The position numbers and the translations under genes were made by a program. From Berberis thunbergii (taxonomy: Eukaryota; Streptophyta; Magnoliopsida; Ranunculales; Berberidaceae), in contig QNQO01000833.1 in the NCBI GenBank assembly GCA_003290165.1, positions 372,001-436,000 on the forward strand: DNA of 64,000 nucleotides. Reading direction: 5' to 3'. The notes below the pieces were generated by a model, which was not told where the DNA came from, searched no databases, and saw nothing but the letters and a program-made list of their open reading frames with translations. This document shows positions 1 to 13,000 of this stretch, piece by piece. The first letter of the stretch is position 1. The number at the start of each line of letters is the position of its first letter.

Positions 1-934
1 GGAACTGCTGAGGGCAAAGTTGAGTGTTGTTGAAAACCCGGCCTATTGTTACGAGTCTGCCAAATATTTAGGAAAAAGGCGGTGAATTGAGCAAACATTT
101 CATCATTGATATCTTTATGCCTATTTGCAGTATCCCACACGAAATTGAGAAAATGTGTGATATTCGGCATCACAAAGTTATCACTGTGCCAATCGATCGA
201 GATATGAGAGATCAACCATAGTTGATGAATGACTGAATAAGGAAGAAGAAATGTGTAGTATCATTTGTGTGATTATTATAGAAAATACAACAGATGGGAG
301 TATGAAGCCATTTCAGACCGGTCATAGTAGGAATGATGTTTTGACAAATATTCTAAAATAGGAAAATGGTGTAGGGAGGCGTTTTAATTATTCACAATTC
401 TTTGAGAATTTTGTTTTTAGCAAGTTAGCAATAGAGGAAGATGTGGAGCAATCAAATTATTCATTTGTGAATGCTTTGGTTGCATTTTTGACTATGAAAA
501 TTCTTTTTTATTAGGTAGCAAAATAAACTTATCCCGTCTTTCAAAGGTTTTGAGCATGATGTTTTGAATGTCTTTAGACTTTAGCAAAAGGGGAGGGAAA
601 AGAGAGTTTTTGAGATTGTGATATATGGATGGATGCTGTATAACATGGAAGAAGATTGAAGATGATTAGTGAATGGATCCTATTTGCACCCCCAATATCA
701 TCAATAAGGAGCCCCAAACAATGAGCTCCAGCTCCAGCTCCTCTGGATCCATGGACACACTGACTGACCAGCCAGGATTGCTATCTATGACTATGAGTTT
801 TGACCTCTTCCTCTGTGGCGGTGTAAGTTTTGGTAAAATATAGAGAGTTAATTACAAGGTCCTCCTCTGCGCAATTGTTGTTTTTGTTTCTTCTTCTCCT
901 TCGTCTTCGTCACTTGGACCTGATACTACCCGCA
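1..934. other. Gene-free upstream region
   Basis: AT-rich spacer with no open reading frame longer than a few dozen codons that resembles a protein. It should contain the promoter of the VARICOSE gene that starts at 1028, but I could not pick out a convincing TATA box. A short run of repeated CTCCAG-type triplets lies near 725-745. Nothing else stands out. Confidence 0.5.
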
Positions 935-1027
935 AGATCAAAACTTTACTCACTCCTCACTCTTCTTTCTCCTCCCTCTCTCTATTTGAGCTCTGTGTAC
1001 TCTCTGAGCTCTCTCTATTTGAATTGA
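935..1027 (+). promoter_or_regulatory. CT-rich 5' leader of VARICOSE
   Basis: This is a pyrimidine-rich stretch (many CTCT and TCTTC runs) directly before the ATG at 1028, and it contains a repeated GAGCTCT word. Such CT-rich tracts are common around plant transcription starts and in 5' leaders. Its role as leader is inferred from position and composition only. Confidence 0.4.
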
Positions 1028-4000
1028 ATGGCTTCTTCTGCAGGTGGCAATCGAAACCAACCAGGCGGAGGAGGAGGAGGACCATTTGATGTCCAAATGC
1101 TCTTCAAACAATCAAACTCACCAACCCCAAATCCTAACAATCTCCCACCTTCTTCTTATCCTCCTTACCCTTACCCACCTCAAACTGCTCCATTTCATCA
1201 CCCTTACCTCGTTTACCAACAACAAGAGCAACAACAGCTCTCTAACATGCACCCCCAAAGACCCATCTCTTATCCTACACCACAACAACCCCCAGCTAGA
1301 GTCCCCTCTCCAACCCCTAACCCAGGTGCTCGTCTCATGGCTCTATTAGGCTCCACCACAAACACAACCCCCTCGTCTTCCCCACCCCCTTTGCAAGCCA
1401 CTGTCTCTTCGTTGCCCGCCACTTCTGACTACTCAGTGCCTATAAACCCTAGAACCCTGGGGGAAACCCCCTCTGCCCCAAATCCCAATTTTGCCCTTTC
1501 CCAACCCACCCCTTCCAGATTGCCAAGCAGTAAGCTGCCTAGAGGGCGCAAGTTGTCTGGCGATCATGTTGTTTATGATATTGATGTTAGAATGCAGGGT
1601 GAGGTGCAACCACAGCTAGAAGTCACTCCCATTACCAAGTATGTGTCCGATCCTGGACTAGTCGTGGGTCGGCAGATTGCGGTTAATAGATCGTATATAT
1701 GCTATGGATTGAAGTTGGGGGCAATCCGCATTTTGAATATCAATACTGCCATCAGATCTTTGCTTCGAGGTCACACTCAGGTTTGTTTCTTTTTGATAAT
1801 GGCGCAGCTATTGTTAGAACCTGCTAGTTAGCTGAATACATTTGTTAATGTGTCACTTGCTTTAGTTAAATTGTCTATGACACATGCTAACTCTACTTGT
1901 TTGGATTAGTTTTTGCTTTAGTTAGACAGTTTTATAACAGTATTGTACATGTTTAGTAGATATTCATGTGAGACATTTTAATACCCTACCAGTGCTCATG
2001 ATACACATCAAAATTTGTTGCATTTTCACTAGTATGTTTAGAGTTGGACTTGGATATGGTGTGTCCTACTCGTGTTTAAATTTCAGATTTTAGATAGTTG
2101 AGAGATTTCCTAAAATTAGGATCGGGAAGGGATTTTTTCAAATGGGAGAGCATCCCATCTTTGGGCAGATTTGTAGGACTTGTTAGTACGAGATTGATCG
2201 GAATAATGGAAATTGAAGATACTGCGTGGTCGTGGAAATAAAATAAAATAAATTGAACAACTATATAATTAAAAGGCTTAATGGGAGTGAGCCGTTATGT
2301 TTTGACATTATTACGTTTTGGTATCATGGCTCCGATATAATGCCCATTTATATAACCGTTATTGAGATAACTATTTTTCAATAACGCCATTTTAACATTT
2401 TTGTTCTAAAACATAAAATAAAAATAAAATAAAAAAATCACCCATTTCATTCTCGACTGAACCATAACCCTAGACTCAGAGGAAAGAAGAAGGACCAGAG
2501 CTCGCCCTCTCCGATCGTCGATGAAGGGTCGATTGCACTCTCTATTGCAATCTTACTTTCATATGAAGGGAAATTTTTTTATTTTTTTTATTAATGTTTT
2601 GATTTTTTGAATTTAATGTTATGAACATTGTTTACTTTTTTGACTTTATAATACATTAATACTTAGTGGGGTATAGAAATATATTTTAAAAAATATTTCG
2701 TTATATCCCATTACACCCTATAACGCCCATGTGTGTTCGTTATATGTTTTAATTGCATAGTTGAGCGACAAAGTAAATCAATGATAAAAATAAACGAAAC
2801 AATAAATAAATGAGATAAACTTCCTTTCATCAATCAACTAACTAACAATGGACAACCTATACCTTATTTATAACTGACCTAACTTCTAAAATAAACCCAA
2901 AGCTTAATAAGAAACAATGTCCTAATAATACTAAAATTTTTAATATGCCGAAAATACAACTATTGCTAATATACTAAATATCCTAATTACATCAAACTCT
3001 CTGAGTTGAAGAAGCTCATCCTCGACTTGTCTGATGAGCACAAACAACTGGTCACTGAACATAAGGCAAAGTGCACGCAAAGTAGTCTTCCTTGAAACTT
3101 GCCACGATACACATTGGCGAAAAACAGAGGAACCAATTAAAAAAGAAACCAATATGACTCAAAGAACCGGAAGCTGCAAGAAACCTGAGAAGACTCTTGC
3201 GCATAAGTTCGTGCCACAAAAACGTTCCAATACGGATCAACATAATCCTCGTTGCTCAATGTGCATGCCTTTGTAGGAGCATTCCCTGTTTGCTCAAAAA
3301 TGGAAAAGAATTCGCATAAATCAAAAAGTCACAAGTCCAAAATCGAGTGCGTGCGATGGTGCTTTTAACTTTCTCAAAAGGTGGGATGGGCTCTGACAAA
3401 CAATAGGGTTAAACCCGCTCTTCGCGAATTCAAGCAAGGTCATTTGAATCCATAGTGCCTGTAGATTTCAAATGTTGGCGGTAGCGATTTTGCGCAGTTC
3501 TCTGTACTTGGTTGCAATTTCATATCAAGTCATAGTCGAGGTTGTCTCAACTTGCATCATAGTGGAGGGGGTAGCGGGATGTACATCACTAGCATATGGG
3601 GGTGGGGATGGGGTATATGATGGGTATCGATCATAATATGAGGCATTCATAAAAAATTTTCTCACTGGGGTGCTCTTATAATTTTTGGGGTGTAAATGGC
3701 TAAGGGGGACTAGGGAGTAATAAAAACAGGCCAGGGACCTTATTAGAATTTCAAAAAAAAAGTATTTTTCTCCCCACAAACGAAATGTAATAGAGGTAAA
3801 AGGAGGGTTTAGGGACTATCGATGGGGGTGGGAAGGCTGCGAAAGGGTTGAGCTATGGCGACAACTTGCGACTGGGCAGGAGGTGGCCGCGTCTGGATGG
3901 TGGTAGCGATGGAGAGGACGAAAAGGTTGTTTGCTTGTTGAGGCTTTGGGGGTTCGTACAATCAATGCGGATGGGGACGATGAGGGGGACGAGCAGGTCG

Positions 4001-7000
4001 ATCGACCTGTATATGGACGGATGATTGGCTGGGCCTGCGACCTACAACCTGTGACGAGCTGCTTAGGGTGGGTAGATCAGATGGTGGCTGTCGTGACTGT
4101 GATCAGATGGTGAGGGTTGTCGATCTGCAGTCGATCGACCTAGTGAGGGGGCAATCGGCCTAGTTGCGAATGGCCGCTTGCGATTAACTAAGGGGACAAT
4201 GACACGGGCAGTGTAGTTAAGACGTTGAGGCGACGGGGAGGCAGACGAGCTTGAAAACGCCTCAGAGGCGAGGCCAACGCCTCACTTCACTGAGGCGGTC
4301 TTTAACATTTTTTAAAGATTTTTATTATAATAAATTGAAACACATTTAGATAAGTAATATTCATCATCATTTTGATAACTTGCATATGCCAATATGTACA
4401 AAAAGTCATACAACTATTTAGAATTGAAATGAAAACATAATATAGTTGCATAACATAGCAAAAAGATGCACTACATAAGTGTACTTAACTTGCCTATCCA
4501 CTAAATCACTAAAAAAAGAAATAAACAAGAAAAACATTCAAAGCATAATGTAAATTAGTTCATCCATTTCTCATTGGTTTAACTTTGGAAATTTGAAATA
4601 GTGTTTGGAAAATTAATGGTTGAATTTGAAACAGTGTTTGCAATTTGGTGAGGCAATGCCCAACAGGTCTCATTGGTTTAACTTTGAAAATTTGCACCAA
4701 ATTTCGATCCATATGCTGAAATATTAGGGGTGGGCAAAAACCGATTTAAATTTGGTTAACCGACCGAACCGATTTTCAAATTCGGTTCGGTAACCGAACC
4801 GAAATATGAGTAGAAAGAAAATAATTTAAACCGAACCGAACCGATTATAAACGGTTCAAAATCGGTTTACGGTTTTGAACCGACCAATTTATAACCGAAC
4901 CGACCGATTAATTAAATATATATAAATAACTAAATAAAAAGTAGGTGTCAATACTTGATTAGTGCAACAAATGCATTGCAATACACCCTGTTGCACTAAA
5001 TCACCCCATTCTCTCAAAGTTTTCAATTTTGGGCTAAAAATTGAGTCTATAAAAAAATTGGACATGTTTTAATGAAAGTCTTTCAAATGCTTGAGCCTGA
5101 AATTTCGGTCCAACCGAACCGAACCGAACCGATCCAAAATTCGGTTCAACCGAATTCATCGATTTACAAATACAAAATTCGGTTTCGGTTTGGGTTTTGG
5201 ACAAACCGAATTAAATCGGTTCGAAATCGGTTTGGGGCTCAAAACCGAACCGAACCGAACCGACATTGCCCACCCCTATGAAATATTATGATCCATACAC
5301 TGAAATATTACTTATTATTATTTATTGTGAAAAAAAAACGCTGCAGAACATATCATATAAAAATGACCAGAACAAATAATATAAAAAGAAAACATAACAG
5401 ATCATTAAAAAAAGAGTAGAATAGATGATATAAAAAAGGTGTAGAACGGGTCATATAAAAAAAGGCAGTAGAACAGATCATATAAAAAAAACACAGCAGA
5501 AGCTTCAAAACAGATCATATAAAAAAAACCACAGGAAGGAGAAGGAAGAAGAAGAGGAAAGATGAAGAAGAAGAGAGGAAACATACCTGATATGAAAGAG
5601 GCAACACCTAATTTGAAGGAGACGAACCTGATTAGAAGGAGAAGAACACACACACAACAACAACAATAGCTCCCAAGGAGTCGTTATCTTGTCTAAAACT
5701 CTAAATATCCCTTTCTCAACCTTAAAAGACAAGTGGGCTGCAATAGGCTTTTGGTTTTTAAGTTGTAAATGGGCTGAGGAGGTCCGAGGCAGACGCCTCA
5801 CTTCACCGCTCCGCCTTGCATCATTTTGAGGCGTCTCTTTGCCAAAACGGGGTTGTCTAGTTGGGCTTGCCATTGACGGCGACTGTGGTGGCTTCAATTG
5901 CTGGTGAGTTTCTTCGTTTCTATTCTTCTTCTTCGTCGATGCTTCAATGATGTTTAATCTTCTTCTTCCTTTATTTATATATTTATTTATTTATTTATTT
6001 TTCTAATCGAATGAACTGAAATCGTTTGGCTTTGATACCAATTGATAGAACAAAACTTGTAAAATAACGGAAAGTGAAGAATAAAATAAAATAAATTGAA
6101 TGACAAAGTAAATCAACGATAAAAACGAAAAATCTTTTCCATCAATCAACTAACTAACAATAGACATACTTTAGTTATAACTAACTTAACTTCTAAAATA
6201 AATCCTAAACCTAATAGGAAACAATATCTTAATAATACTAGAATTCTTAATATGCGTAAAATATGGCAATTGCTAATAATACTAATATCCTAATACTAGA
6301 GGGGGGCAACTAGAGTCATGACCCGACTTGACTCTCTAAAGGGAGGTTACTCTTTTCGTCAATCCAGTTACGTGTGTGTGGACCGTTTCTTAGCTCACAA
6401 CTTTTTGTCAGAGCATTTTGAGAAATGTAGAAAGTTACTACTAGAAAGGATGGTTTTGATCGCCATGATATAATCTTGTATCCTTTTGTGCAAGTTCTTC
6501 ACGAACTCTTTCATTTCTTGAAACTATTTTTGTCTTCTTTTTCTAAGAAAGGGAAATTTTGTGCAAGTTCTTCACGAGCTCTTTCATTTCTTGAAACTAT
6601 TTTTGTCTTCTTTTTCTAAGAAAGGGAAATTGCATATCCCAATTGACACCCCAAACCCCAACAAGAAGTCCAACCCTAAAGCATGTTGACAAAAACTTTT
6701 GAATTTGGATCTTTCTTTCCTTAGGCGATAGCTGCAAAATTTTGAAGCGACTATGCTCCAAAATCCAATTACCCCTCTTTGAGAATCGAGTGCCCAACTT
6801 TCCATTCTACACACCAATGATTGAAAGAACATAAAGGCGAAAGACATTAGCAATCATTGACAACCACCCTGCAAAGTGAGAGACGTAAGGAAAATAGAGA
6901 AGTGGTCAACACTTCCACTTCTTCACATAATGCAATCTGGTGAGCAAAGTCATACCTCCACAAATCGGATTGTAAAGGAAGGGGAGACTTCCCATTCGCC

Positions 7001-10000
7001 CTCCTCCTTTGGTGATGAAAAAAAAATTTCTTTGTAAATGGTTATGTAGGTATGGTACAATATGATCGGACGAGAATCAAATCAGATACCAAAGGGTCAG
7101 ACATCTCCTAATGGCGCTTGTACTTGAAGACTAGTTATAACTTCAAAGAGGAGTTTCTTCAAGGGGTCGAGGTGGTTGTGGGTAGTGGTGAAAACGTTAA
7201 ATTTTGGCATGTAGTGTGGGGACAAATCTCTTAAAGATAAATTTCAAGACTTTTTTGCTTTATGCGTGGGGATGCATGGTTTGGTAATAGAGTTTGGTGA
7301 TCAATCTAATGGGGTGGGATTCTCATCTTTGTAGATAACACGTTCTAGAGGTGACAAAGTTAAAGGTTGGAAGGTATGTCTTTTGGGGTCAGGGTTGAAG
7401 GTGACAAATATGTTTGGAAAGAGGATAATCACAAAAAGGATTCTTTGTGTCTTCTCTCTTTTATAGCTTGGCTGTTATGTGCTAGTTGGTGCACACCGTA
7501 ACTTCTCCTAGAAGTTGGTGTGGAAGCAGTACATTGTAGAGTTTCCTTCTTTATGTGGACTATTGTATAGAATAAGTTTCCATCCAAGGTTGAGATAGTT
7601 CATGGAGGCATGGATGTTTATGTGAGATGTGGATTCTTACTTCAAGAGGGAGTATTTTGTAGCTTATCCGTTTTATTTTTTGTTGGCTGGTTTAGCTAGA
7701 ACATAACTCTTAAATTTTCTACAATACAGCTGCTAATTTGGGGCAGTTGTTATGGAGATTTTAATGCTTTCCCCATTTTCTGTCTTTAAGGGTTGTTTCT
7801 TTGGGACCTTGTATGCCAATTGGCATATGTTGATTTTGGAACCTTCGATGATTTCAAGGTCGCCTTTCTTTGTATTTGGCAATCAAAGAAATCAATAAAA
7901 CCTTACCTTTTAAAAAAGTATAAACAAGATTGGACAGATGGTCCTAGTTTTAAATGATGGAAGTTTGGTCTTACAACCACTGAACCACACACTTTTTCCC
8001 TGGTCAGTAAAGAGCCAAAATTACAATCTATCAAACAGAGTTAGTTATAATTATCAATAATATCCAACTTTAATATCTTTTTCTCCACTAATCTTATCTT
8101 TTAGACATCGAAGTAGTATATGTTCATGTGGATGGATAACCTTTCTTGAAATCTGAATTTTTGATCAATAACAAAGTAAACAAACATGTTTTTTAAGTTT
8201 GCAAGGAACATTATTTATGTGATCAATAGTGATTTCCATCTCTCTCTCCCTGTAATATTCTACTATCTTTTCAGAGGGTCACAGACATGTCTTTCTTTAA
8301 TGAGGAAGTTCACCTCTTGGCAAGGTATTTATTTGTATCTCAAATTGCATCATGTTATTGCTTTTTGGTATTTGACTTTCTTGTTTTTGTGCAGTGCAAG
8401 CACAGATGGAAGGTTTTTTGTATGGAAAATTAGTGAAGGTCCAGATGCGGAAGACAAACCACAAATAACAGGACATATCAATGTTGCCATTCATATAGTA
8501 GGAGAGGGAGAATCTGTTCATCCAAGAGTCTGTTGGCATTGCCACAAACAAGTAATCCTTAATTTGAAGTTCTATTTCCTGTAATAAGAGTTGTTATTTT
8601 CTGTGAATTCTATTTTCAAGTTTTGTAACACTTGTGATTATCAAGTATTTTGCTTGTCAGTGAAGCATATATTTAAGTAGTTTATCCGTTGACTATTTGT
8701 TACAGGAATTTTTGGTAGTTGGGATTGGAAAGCGCGTATTGAAAATTGATACTACAAAAGTTGGCAAAAATGGGGCATTCTCTGCAGAGGAACCTCTGAA
8801 GTGTTCTGTCGACAAGTTGATTGATGGGGTCCATTATGTTGGTAAACATGATGGGGATGTGACCGATTTGTCAATGTGTCAGTGGATGACCACACGTTTG
8901 GCTTCAGCATCAGTGGATGGCACGGTTGGTATTTTTTATGCTCTTGGTGCTTTTCTTTAGATGGGTTTGAAAGCATTCCTGTAAATTTTCAAGCGAGCGA
9001 GTCAAGTGTAATGAAGGTCTTTCTCATTCGAGGGGTTGCTTTTCATGCTAATGGTATCGTAATGCCATGCCAGGAGCTGCCTTGTGACTCAATCTAGACA
9101 TAAGCTAACTGAAGATTACACATGACTTAAGCTACTTGTAGCCTAGGGGGCAAAGTGGAAATAATAACACAACTATAAGATAAAGCTCACATTAGTCATC
9201 TACTACCAGCAAGCTATTGAATCATTTCCTATCCCTGGAATGGGAAGAGCTAGACCTCTATATGAATCATGGATCTCCTGATAGGCAATGCCACTAAATA
9301 TGTATAACCACTAAAAATGTTGGACTCAACTGCTGCATGCACCAACCACCCAAAAGCCAAGAGTTTTTGGACCAAGGGCTGTTTCACAATTCACGAAATG
9401 CAATCCTGAGGGACTTCTGATTTGTAGAATAGGAAGTATAAAAAATACCTGCTGGGCAACAGTTGACGTATTATGCTCACCTTGATACAGGCAAAACCGC
9501 ACATCAGCATTTCCAACACTTGGATATTTATTTTGGGATGTATAGTCTTAAGAACAGACACAATTATACGTTGGTTCCCTTCTGTAGTAGTAAATGTCTA
9601 AAACTGTTTAACTTTTCGCGGATAACCCCCATGTTGAAACCCAAATCAAAATGATCTCATCTTCTTTTGGAGTTGCAAGATGCTTGACACTTTAAGGGCC
9701 ATCTTACACTTCGATAACCATCACAAAACTTTTTAGATGGATGTACAAGTCTATACATTTGGATAGACATTTATTATTTCATCCAAAGTGCATGAGAAAT
9801 GTCTAGTGTTGGAGCAAGTTTTTCGAGGATGTATGATCGTTTGGATAGACATTTGTTGAGATGCAGATGACACTTTAAAGGACATTCTTGATCATTGAAG
9901 ATGCTTTAAGAGGAATACTTTGGGTGCATACAGTGTAGTTACCAATCAAGTTTTTGAAGAAGGGTCAAACCATCTTTCTTTCTTAATGTTAACCTTATCT

Positions 10001-13000
10001 TATCCTTTTTTTCCTTGAGCACATTGAAGTCCAAGTCGAGGAAAATTAGGTAGCGTATTCAAGATCCCAACTGAAGAAGTTTCTCCTTGATAAAGGAAAA
10101 TGCTGGCTGAAAAGGCTTACAACCATAATAAAGAAGCTCACACTTAACAAAATAGGAAACTTGAGGAACAAATAAACTTACCCAAATCTGCTATAGCACA
10201 CACCCTGAGTGCACACAAAATTCTCGTAAAAGATTTTTCTTGACGCTAAGGCTAATGTATTATGGTATGTTGATACTCAAGGGAGGGGCAAAATAAACCT
10301 TACCCAAACCTGCTATAGCACACACTCCGAGTGCACACAAAATTCTTGTAAAAGATTTTTCTTGACACTCTAAGGCTAATGAATGATGGTACATTGATAT
10401 ATATCCGTTTTCTGAGTTAATGGGGCTTCCGTGAATGACCGCGTCATCTTTAATTTAAAAAGTCAAATATCCAACAAAAGTACAACATGCAATACAATGG
10501 TTTTACTTAGCTATCATCTTCACTTATATCAGTTATTGATTAGATAGAAACCAACATATCAACTTTTGGGACATGTCTTCTATTTTGATTGTTCTAAACA
10601 TGAAGGTGTTCTCATACAAAAAGCATGGAATTTGTTGGACCACAGGTGAAGATCTGGGATGATCGGAAGGCAGTGCCACTTGCAGTACTGAGGCCGCATG
10701 ATGGTCAACCTGTTTATTCAGCTACATTCTTGACTGCCCATCAGCCCCAGCACATCAACCTCATCACAGCGGTATGTTTTAGTCTTTCTTATTAGACTTT
10801 TTTTTATGTCATAATGTCTTCTGTTTATGCTGTCTTGCTCAAAGTAAAGCTAACCATAATAGGAGTTTAACACATTTTTTTTTTCATTGGTAATTTCTGG
10901 TGAGCTTTCTTTCTTTTGGTATGCTTTAAGAATTATTGTAGAAGCAGGATGTTGATTTTGTTCCTTTTCAACTATTGTTTGCAGGGACCACTGAATCGTG
11001 AAGTAAAGATATGGGCCTCCACAAGCGAAGAAGGGTGGCTGCTTCCTAGTGATACCGAATCATGGCAATGTACTCAAACTCTTTATTTAAAGAGCTCTGT
11101 TGAACCTAACATGGAGGATGCATTCTTTAATCAAGTTATGGCTCTGCCAAGTGCAGGACTTATTGTTCTTGCAAATGCCAAAAAGAATGCTATATATGCT
11201 GTACACATAGACTATGGTCAGAATCCTGCATCGACACGCATGGATTACATAGCAGAATTTACTGTTACTATGCCTATTTTGAGTCTTACTGGAACGAGTG
11301 ACTGTTCTCCTGATGGGCAGCATGTGGTTCAAGTTTATTGTGTCCAGACACAAGCTATTCAACAATATGCTTTGGATTTGTCTCAGTGCTTGCCGCCAAT
11401 GCTAGACAGCATGGGTTCAGGGAAAGTGGATTCCAGTGTTTTCCATGATGTTGATATGGCCAGTTCGGATGGGTTTGCTTCCGAGGAACCACCTAAGCCA
11501 AGTGCATCTACTGAGATGCCTATTGGATCAGATGCACAAGAATTACCTGTGCAGTTAAGCAGTTCCGAAGGGCCACATATGTCCAGGTTTACTACAAATG
11601 TAGGAGTTCCTGAGGCTCCTAGTGTGCCTGGATTGGCTACTTCAGTGGAATCTAAACAGACTGCTTCAACGCCAAGAACTGCCGACTCTAATAATATCCG
11701 TGCTGCGTCACCACCTCTCCCTTTAAGTCCAAGGATATCTAGACAAATGTCTGGCTTTCAAAGTCCATCCAATAGCTTTGAGCTTTGTCTCCCACATGGA
11801 GATTGTGGTGTCAGTCAACCAGTTCATGATTATAAAGTGGACAGAAGAGTGGAGGTTGTTCAATCTTTGGATGAGAGCTCCAAGAAGGATGAAAAAGAAG
11901 TTGGTCAAGATGAAATGGTGCCAAATCCTCCCATCGTGTTCAAACACCCGACCCATCTTATAACTCCTTCAGAAATATTATCAATGGCTGCTGCATCCTC
12001 TGAGAATTCTCAAGTATCCCAAGTTTCGAAAGGAGGAGAAGCAAAGGTTCAAGATGTTATAAGAAATGATGGCGAGGGTGTTTTGGTGGAGGTTAAAGTC
12101 ATGGGAGAGAATGAGATGGTTGAGAATGCTGAAGTTGAGACTGAAAGAAAACCCCATATTCATGTTTCAGAGAAGAAGGAAAAATCCTTCTGTTCACAGG
12201 CTTCTGATCTTAATTTCGATATGGCCAAAGAATGTTGTGCATTGTCTACTGAAATGTTAAGTTCCGAGAAGAGACATGTTAATGATGCTAAGGGCCCTGA
12301 AGCATTGGACCAGCCTCCAAGTGCCAGTAAGGAAGAAATGCAGGATGCTAGAAAAAATGTTCTTGGCAAGGTTTCTGAATTGGATATAGCAACAACAGTT
12401 CAACAACCCACTACATCAGCTCCAAAAGTCGACAAACAAAAGGGTTTAATCTCTCAAGTTCCAGGGCCGTCTTCTCCATCTCCGAGCATTTTCAGTCCCC
12501 CAGGTTCTTCCGATGAGCTTGGTAGCACTCCGATTGTTTCTTCTTTGGAGCTTGCATCTTCTCACATTCTTTCTATACAAGAGACCCTCAACCAGGTAAT
12601 CACTTACTCTTACACATTTTTCCAGCTGAATGGATGCCTCCAAATGAATTTATTATTTTTTTGGGGTTAGATTGATTATTGGTTGTTAGAAGTATAGTGA
12701 GTGGGTCTGTTGTACATCTGCATACTGCTTATGACTTGAACAAACCTCACCTTTTATTGTTGATGAGCACTGCATACCACTTTTACATGCTTTCTTCAGC
12801 TACTTTTAATATGATACAGTATTTTTTGTATGTCATTCTGCAACTCAGGATATAAATGGTTTTTAGCTGAAGTAAGATTATACATTCTAAAAGAAAAATG
12901 TGTAAGTAGGACAGAACCGCAAGGTGGTGGCTCAACTTAAAACCCTGTTTTACTGTATTGAGGCTTAGACGTGTGTCAAAAACATGGCCTTGAAACACCC

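Larger units (their letters stand above)
4216..5880 (-). mobile_element. Degraded Mutator-like non-autonomous element in VARICOSE intron 1
   Basis: The left end near 4216 reads GTGTAGTTAAGACGTTGAGG and continues as diverged reverse-complement homology to the element at 17963-18763, including the shared GAGGCGGTCTTTAACATTTTT and TTATTATAATAAATTGAAAC. The right part (5780-5850) is again GAGGCG-rich, matching the other terminus, but the last bases are too diverged to define an end or a target duplication. A younger hAT-type element (4725-5278) sits inside it. No transposase is present. Confidence 0.55.

Noticed and set aside
4725..5278. Regular AACCGAACCG repeats considered as a CRISPR-like array or telomere-like block
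   Set aside because: They lie between hAT inverted ends with an 8-bp duplication, have no spacers of even length, and are typical of plant MITE interiors.
5505..5897. 130-codon minus-strand frame
   Set aside because: It lies across a minisatellite and the Mutator-like terminus; composition is low-complexity and no domain is seen.
6034..6048. tRNA gene fragment
   Set aside because: Only the short primer-binding-like TTGGTATCAAAGCC word is present; there is no cloverleaf.
10916..12670. Taking the 584-codon frame as a separate gene with its own ATG at 10916
   Set aside because: The first 23 codons are intron; it is VARICOSE exon 6 (10985-12595) by splice sites and homology.
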